This document shows, piece by piece, positions 63,186 to 64,000 of a stretch of DNA of 64,000 nucleotides (position 1 is its first letter; every line of letters begins with the position of its first letter). Both the position numbers and the translations under genes were made by a program. The stretch lies in assembly GCA_018222765.1 (NCBI GenBank), contig JAAEZT010000007.1:62001-126000 (forward strand). The letters run 5' to 3'. This stretch comes from a bacterium. GTDB lineage: Bacteria; Verrucomicrobiota; Verrucomicrobiia; Verrucomicrobiales; Akkermansiaceae. The notes below the pieces were generated by a model that was given only the letters and a program-made list of their open reading frames with translations, had not been told where the DNA came from and made no database searches.

Positions 63186-64000
63186 ATGTCTATTCTCGTT
63201 AACGCAGACACCAAGGTATTGGTGCAAGGAATCACCGGTGGATTTGGCGGACGCCACGCCGGACTCAGTCTCGACTACGGCACCGCATTGGTTGCTGGAG
63301 TCACTCCCGGAAAAGGTGGCCAGACTTTCGATCACGGAGATCACAAGGTCCCGGTTTATGACACCGTCACCGACGCCGTGAAGGAAACAGGAGCCACCAC
63401 TTCCGCGATCTTCGTGCCGCCGCCATTCGCGGCTGATGCCATTCTCGAGGCGGTTGATGCCGAAGTTGATCTCATCGTCGCTATCACCGAGGGGATCCCG
63501 GTCATGGACATGATGCGGGTGAAGGAATACATGAAGGGTTCCAAGACCCGCCTCATCGGTCCGAATTGTCCCGGCGTGGTCACTCCCGGAACAGGTCCTG
63601 ATTCCACCGGCGGCTGCCGGATCGGAATCGCTCCCGGCTACATTCACAAAAAGGGGAACGTGGGCATTCTTTCCCGCTCTGGCACGCTCACATACGAGGC
63701 CGTTTGGCAGGTGACATCTCTTGGCTACGGCCAGAGCACTTGTGTTGGCATCGGTGGCGATCCCATCAACGGAACTTCCCATCTCGACATCATCAAGCTC
63801 TTCAACGAAGACCCTGAGACCGAAGCGATCATCATGATCGGTGAGATCGGTGGTTCTGCCGAAGAAGAAGCTGCGGCTTGGATCAAGGAGAACTGCAAAA
63901 AGCCCGTCGCCGGATTCATCGCCGGTGCGACCGCGCCTCCTGGACGTCGCATGGGACACGCCGGAGCAATCGTCTCCGGTGGCCAGGGAACGGCCGAAGC
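63186..64000 (+). CDS. sucD: succinyl-CoA ligase alpha subunit, 3' end outside window
   Basis: 271 codons visible from ATG 63186; the frame is open at the right edge, and about 290 residues are expected. CoA-binding Rossmann fold: [20 protein letters not shown] and PGKGGQTF. The domain continues with [36 protein letters not shown] and [20 protein letters not shown]. The phosphohistidine segment [16 protein letters not shown] is present near the edge. It pairs with SucC in the same operon. Confidence 0.95.
   Translation, partial: MSILVNADTKVLVQGITGGFGGRHAGLSLDYGTALVAGVTPGKGGQTFDHGDHKVPVYDTVTDAVKETGATTSAIFVPPPFAADAILEAVDAEVDLIVAITEGIPVMDMMRVKEYMKGSKTRLIGPNCPGVVTPGTGPDSTGGCRIGIAPGYIHKKGNVGILSRSGTLTYEAVWQVTSLGYGQSTCVGIGGDPINGTSHLDIIKLFNEDPETEAIIMIGEIGGSAEEEAAAWIKENCKKPVAGFIAGATAPPGRRMGHAGAIVSGGQGTAE

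Noticed and set aside
62064-63959. 631-codon open frame on the minus strand
   Set aside because: It lies exactly antisense to sucC and sucD. High GC at third codon positions often leaves the opposite frame open; the translation has no recognisable motif.

Overview
The window looks like chromosomal DNA of a Verrucomicrobiota bacterium, probably a Verrucomicrobiales-type member of the Planctomycetes-Verrucomicrobia-Chlamydiae group. The inference rests on gene content: giant secreted CotH/lamin-tail/beta-helix proteins, two secreted DUF6807 (PmoA-like) proteins, a Cys-type sulfatase, a Bat/MoxR operon with fused BatD-BatE, long-form IspG, a long SecA, and a planctomycete-style cytochrome c remnant. 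An outer membrane is implied by the TamA-TamB pair and a heptosyltransferase-like GT9. No rRNA, tRNA, CRISPR array or complete insertion sequence was seen.

Layout. Positions 1-11409 hold surface proteins: a CotH-type protein cut by the left edge, a PPC-domain protein four codons downstream, a lamin-tail gene remnant, and a complete convergent CotH paralogue. Positions 11622-26173 (minus) are one tightly packed ten-gene run: MoxR ATPase, DUF58 protein, membrane protein, BatA, a BatB-like fusion, a BatD-BatE fusion, two HtrA-like proteins, a PQQ-type beta-propeller and a secreted TIM-barrel protein. A sulfatase and a DUF6807 protein diverge at 27.9 kb. TypA and DAHP synthase (minus) and an M42 peptidase (plus) follow.

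Positions 33251-41268 (plus) carry a YqiJ-like membrane protein, a flotillin and a 1659-residue AAA-type ATPase, interrupted only by a GxxExxY remnant. Positions 41644-50192 (minus) carry a secreted lectin-like protein, PheT, TamA and TamB. A second DUF6807 gene and a TraB/GumN-like protein (minus) flank a short patch of dead genes. IspG, ClpS and an acidic ClpS-linked protein (plus) meet a GT9 glycosyltransferase and a CBM9-like protein (minus). A DUF1287 protein, SecA, a small lipoprotein, SucC and the start of SucD finish the window.

An unusual feature is at least six gene remnants in the intergenic gaps, nearly all keeping the 5' part of a recognisable gene: lamin-tail, GxxExxY, c-type cytochrome, ECF sigma factor, sodium:solute symporter and SGNH hydrolase. 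Assignments come from reading translated motifs by eye; no database search was run.
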